The notes beneath the pieces are model-generated. The model did no database searches. It was not told the origin of the DNA and worked only from the letters and a program-made list of their open reading frames with translations. DNA of 10,756 bases from positions 1-10,756 of the forward strand of contig LSSK01000363.1 of the NCBI GenBank assembly GCA_001969505.1, given 5' to 3'. Positions 7,775-10,756 of the stretch are shown here, piece by piece (the first letter of the stretch is position 1; every line of letters begins with the position of its first letter). Source of the stretch: Zancudomyces culisetae. Taxonomy: Eukaryota; Kickxellomycota; Harpellomycetes; Harpellales; Legeriomycetaceae. The position numbers and the translations under genes are program-made.

Positions 7775-8184
7775 GTGGTAGCGAATACCGGTGAGAATAT
7801 AGGTCATCAATCGGTCAGATCCCATTCTTGGAATAAAGTGGTCCCACTTAATAAAGATCACAACCAGGGTATGATCACAATCTATCATTACCTACGCATA
7901 TACTTTGTCTATGGATCACGACAAAGCATATGGTGTAACGAATTTATTTTATCACAATAGTAACAAACGAAGAAGTTTACAACAGGATAGTTATATTTTC
8001 AGGAAAAAATGTACAATATTTTAAGATAGTGAAATACTATCAGGAAGTGTATATCATCAACATTCTAACCTTTGCAGAGTCAGGCTTCATTAGCTATTTT
8101 TCCAGAGAAGTAGTTAACGACCTATCTTCATACAGAAAAGTACGAAGGCAACAGCAGTATTTGCCAAGGGCACCAGCCTCATAG
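7775..8184 (+). pseudogene. Decayed coding stretches upstream of the knuckle remnant
   Basis: One frame, open from 7775, includes SWNKVVPLNKDHNQG and ends at TAG 7958-7960. A second frame is open without an ATG from 7939 to 8181 (81 codons). It includes NRIVIFSGKNVQYFKIVKYY and GFISYFSREVVNDLSSYRKV, and stops at TAG 8182-8184. The second has the look of a capsid-like helical domain ('FSG..V..F' then aromatic-rich helices), which would suit a gag protein. I cannot assign it firmly. Neither segment has a convincing start, and the two frames disagree, so this is a relic rather than a gene. Confidence 0.4.
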
Positions 8185-8497
8185 CGGAGCACATAATGAA
8201 ACCACTGTTAGCTAAGAAGGAGGATACTCAGATACCAAAAATGGTAGCAGCAAACGGGCTAAAAATAGACAGTTCTGGAACAGATATGATCTAATCTGCA
8301 CCCAATGCAGAAAACAAGGGTGTTGCAAGAGTGACTGCTCCCAACTTGAAAGAAAGTGGAAGCAAAAGTAACTGTCAGGCACGAGAGAAAGGCAAATAAA
8401 TCAAGAAAAAAAGGAGTTCATATCTAGAGTGAAGGCAAAACTTGGATCAGTAATGGTGACGCGCGTCCAGGTACCAATGTCTGATCCGAACTTGAAC
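8114..8497 (+). pseudogene. Zinc-knuckle-bearing retroelement relic (gag-like)
   Basis: A single frame covers 128 codons with only two internal stops (TAA 8213, TAA 8369) before TAG 8498. In its middle, after a Lys/Arg-rich run (SKRAKNRQFWNRYDLI), stands CTQCRKQGCCKSDC. Its spacing, C-X2-C-X4-C-X4-C, is that of a gag zinc knuckle, with Cys where His is usual. The downstream part is Lys/Glu-rich and helical. The overlapping open frame ending at 8184 is probably the N-terminal part of the same protein, joined by a frameshift between about 8114 and 8181. Nucleic-acid-binding gag of an LTR element is the best reading; a cellular CCHC protein relic is possible. Confidence 0.5.
8297..8338 (+). other. 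C-X2-C-X4-C-X4-C knuckle (Cys in the His position)
   Basis: Fourteen codons from TGC 8297 to TGC 8338 keep the exact zinc-knuckle spacing, but codon nine is TGT (Cys) where CAT or CAC (His) is usual. The residues around it, QG before and CKSDC after, fit the common 'GHxxxxC' form. The spacing is seen directly; that His was ancestral is inference. Confidence 0.65.
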
Positions 8498-8500
8498 TAG

Positions 8501-9018
8501 CAAGAATTTTTGGGTGTACAGGAGACTAATATGATACTAATAGTGAGAATACGGCACTAATCAGAGGAGTGACAAGCCCACACCAAACCTACACGTAAAG
8601 CTGAATCAGTTTACAATGAATAGAACTAGTTTTATATTTTTAATAGTATTTATACCTTTAATACTGTTAAATAAACTGAACCAAATAAAATTGCCATAAC
8701 AGAAAATCGGATTCATTAAGTAACAATCAGTAAAGAAGAATAAATGTAAGGTGGAGAAATAAATATGTTTCACTTCTAACTAATTGGTAGTATACCCAGA
8801 TAATCAACCTAACAACACTCATACATTAAAACAGAGAAATCATTGAACAAACGGGTATACTTAATATTTAACACATAGTCACGTGAATAGACATGAAATC
8901 AAAAAGATTTGAGTTCCGAATCTCGAAAAAGGAAGAGCAATAAATACTGATACCAAAACAGGTGTCAAGCTGCATCTATAAAAATACTCCAGAGCGATTA
9001 GTTTGAGCACAACTAGCG
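8501..9018. other. Mostly AT-rich stretch with scraps of possible coding
   Basis: From 8501 to about 8600 short plus-strand scraps may still belong to the retroelement relic upstream, for example SENTALIRGVTSPHQTYT ending near 8598. From 8620 to 9018 nothing convincing is seen. A T-arm-like string near 8910 does not extend to a tRNA. Confidence 0.4.
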
Positions 9019-9255
9019 ATGGTAACCAGCTGGAGGAAGACTCCGATTCCGAAATGGTACTGGAAAAACGTGACCAAGAGTGAAATCGAAACGACTACCA
9101 TTACTCAGGACGATAATCCCAGTGCGCTTAGTCGACGCGCTGAGACCATATGTGGTAATAATAGTGGTTTAAGTGTATCTGAAAATCAAACTCTAGTTCA
9201 ACACGTACAAAATGGTTCACGATGCTATGATCTGGACAATATATTAAATTATTAG
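9019..9255 (+). CDS. Hypothetical protein, 78 residues
   Basis: A complete ATG-to-TAG frame in a stretch less AT-rich than its surroundings. The N part is basic and aromatic (SWRKTPIPKWYWKNVTKS); the rest is polar, rich in Thr, Ser, Asn and Gln, with no membrane segment or known motif. The alternative frame across the start also looks non-random: an acidic run with GNQLEEDSDSEMVLEKRDQE, ended by a stop. This suggests that the ATG frame may be an accident over, or a frame-shifted piece of, an older coding sequence. It may be another fragment of the plus-strand relics at 7382-8497. No function is proposed. Confidence 0.35.
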   Translation: MVTSWRKTPIPKWYWKNVTKSEIETTTITQDDNPSALSRRAETICGNNSGLSVSENQTLVQHVQNGSRCYDLDNILNY

Positions 9256-9875
9256 ATATTCATTACCTCGTAAATTTACTTTTTTGATTGAGTATTAATT
9301 TCCATCACTTTTCAATTAACAATTATAAATCTTTCAATAAAAGTAATTGAAAAAATATTTATACTTAAATAATCAGATTAAAAATACAATACACTTATAT
9401 ATGACTAGGGTAGAATTTTTTTTTTCTGGGTTGTAAATAAAAATATAATAATAATAAAACTGTTGTTTATATGATAGTTAAAAGTATTTATATAATAGCA
9501 TAAATAACTATTTAAAAATGGAAAAATTATGGTACTAAAGAGAACAATATAATTTTATAATTCAACACTAGCCAAAAGTGTCTAAATTAAAAGCTGACAA
9601 AAACCAAACTCTTTTATTAATATTACGTTCTTAACACCAAAGTTATTATTACTATTTAAAATAGTAAAAGTACAAATAAATTTATAGTTTCAGTACATAG
9701 ATTGAAAATAAAAACAATTAATTATAATCCATATTTCAAAATATTAATACAGAAATATTCATAAATCATTTAAAATTAATGTATGAGAAATAAAGCATAC
9801 CAAGTATTGTTAATTCTAAAATATATTTATTAGAAATATACTTCAGCAAAGAAAACGCTATATAATAAAAATAAA
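9256..9875. other. AT-rich DNA abutting the truncated DIRS element
   Basis: About 620 bp of highly AT-rich DNA with a T run near 9417-9425. No coding pattern, RNA gene or inverted terminal repeat was recognised. In minus-strand order this is where the RNase H, methyltransferase-like and tyrosine recombinase parts of a DIRS element would follow, and they are absent. Confidence 0.5.
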
Positions 9876-10756
9876 TCATATCCATTGCTTCAGATGGTCC
9901 CTCCACCACGTCAGATTGTCCAGTGCGGGCTGATTCAGTGTTACTTGTGAACTCCAATCCGTGGTGCGTTTCAGAGTGTTTTTTTTTGAGCTCTAACAAC
10001 CTCCTGCTCATCAGTCGTCCTGGTCTGAGTGCTATATTCACTGCCTGCGTTTTGCCAATGAATGATGCCAGATCCTTCAGTGTTGTACGCCCTTTGTGTA
10101 TCAACCTGGATGCCTCTCTCGCTAAATCTTTGAGTTTCTGTTTGGGTATCTTGAAACTCATTTGACGGCTGTTGATGTCCATCCCAAGATGCGTAATACA
10201 TTGTTTGGGATGTATTTATGACTTTTCCTGGTTGATCAGGAATCCCAGTTTCACCAGTTTCTTGGATACCATGTTTGTGAACTTTAGACACTCTGTTTTT
10301 GTTGATCCTAAGATTAACAAATCGTCTAAGTAGCTCGACATTCGTATCCCGCGAGCTCTGGCCCATTTCAGTACTGGTTTTAGTATTTTTGTGAATACTA
10401 GTGGGCTTAAAGATAGACCAAATGGTAGCACCCTGTACTGGTAGGTGCGACCGCCCCATGTAAACCTGAGATACTTTCTGGACGTTTTGTTGATCAATAC
10501 GTGTAGAAAAGCATCGCTGAGGTCTATGCTGGTCATATAATCCCTTTTGCGGATCATTCTGGAGATAGTTGTGAGCGACTTCATCTTGAAATGTCGCTGT
10601 GGGATGTACTGATTTAAAGGTCTTAAATTCAGTACCATCCGCGTACCTCCGTTCTTCTTTGGGATTGTAAACGGATTTGAGTAGAACCCTGGCTGCGCGG
10701 ATGAAGCTTCCTCTATTGCTTTCTTTGACAGGAGGTTTGCTATCTCCTGTTCGACC
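9876..10756 (-). pseudogene. DIRS-like retrotransposon reverse transcriptase, partial
   Basis: The minus-strand frame enters from the right edge (VEQEIANLLSKKAIEE, then GFYSNPFTIPKKNGGTR) and runs into a reverse transcriptase: VLNLRPLNQYI, DYMTSIDLSDAFLHV, LPFGLSLSPLVFTKIL and SSYLDDLLILG with the YxDD catalytic box. SLSP and LKPVLKWARARGIRMSSYL are typical of the DIRS/Pat tyrosine-recombinase elements. A TAA (10216-10218) interrupts it after NQEKS. The same frame resumes with CITHLGMDINSRQMSFKIP and then LASFIGKTQA, ALRPGRLMSRRLLELKK, all DIRS hallmarks. In the 9-base A run (9979-9987 on plus) the frame is lost; a shifted frame continues with LDNLTWWRDHLKQW and ends at TGA 9876-9878, where AT-rich DNA begins. 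The element copied RNA into circular DNA for recombinase-mediated insertion. This copy is broken and 3'-truncated. Confidence 0.9.
9979..9987 (-). other. Homopolymer frameshift site in the DIRS relic
   Basis: Nine consecutive A on the coding strand sit between ELKKK (upstream frame) and the TLKRTTDW segment of the shifted frame. Eight A would join the two frames, so a one-base expansion is the simplest cause. It could also be an assembly error in a homopolymer. Confidence 0.7.

Noticed and set aside
8905-8926. gagttccgaatctc as a tRNA T-arm
   Set aside because: The loop is not TTCRANY with a 5-bp stem, and no acceptor or anticodon arm could be matched around it.
9971-10459. Alternative 162-codon minus-strand frame across the DIRS relic
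   Set aside because: It is an overlapping frame without RT motifs; the catalytic YLDD and DIRS landmarks lie in the other frame.

Overview
The window looks like transposon-rich, AT-rich nuclear DNA of a fungus, most likely an early-diverging lineage such as Mucoromycota. Four things point there: an intronless eukaryote-style permease with a TATA-like box and an AATAAA signal, a fungal-looking SNT1/NCoR-type SANT protein remnant, a DIRS-type reverse transcriptase, and Tc1/mariner and gag-type retroelement debris. The lineage call is inference, because nothing here is diagnostic to genus. No tRNA, rRNA, CRISPR array or prokaryotic signal was recognised.

Layout, left to right. 1-462 is the 3' end of a broken Tc1/mariner transposon on the plus strand, closing in a CACTG/TA terminus. 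524-1613 (minus) is a decayed retrotransposon gag with a perfect CCHC zinc knuckle and a gag-pol linker. 1614-3690 is AT-rich and gene-poor, interrupted by a clean 16-unit, 8-bp minisatellite at 2679-2806. About 3700-5300 (plus) is a multi-frameshift pseudogene of a SANT-domain corepressor of the SNT1/NCoR type. Its tail contains a telomere-like hexamer array that reads as Pro-Asn repeats. 5413-6870 (minus) is the only convincingly intact gene, an anion:cation symporter (Dal5/allantoate-permease-like) MFS transporter. 7382-8497 (plus) is a patchwork of broken coding stretches, including a zinc-knuckle-like motif whose usual His is Cys. 9019-9255 (plus) is an unassigned 78-codon ORF. 9876-10756 (minus) is the reverse transcriptase part of a DIRS-like element, cut off at its 3' side and running off the right edge.

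Functionally there is one probable working gene, the transporter, in a graveyard of elements. The permease and the corepressor remnant are tail-to-tail neighbours, and nothing shows that they work together. I found no convincing new multi-gene system. The most unusual items are the frame-hopping SNT1-like pseudogene with its telomere-like Pro-Asn tract, the two-letter minisatellite, and the Cys-for-His knuckle remnant.
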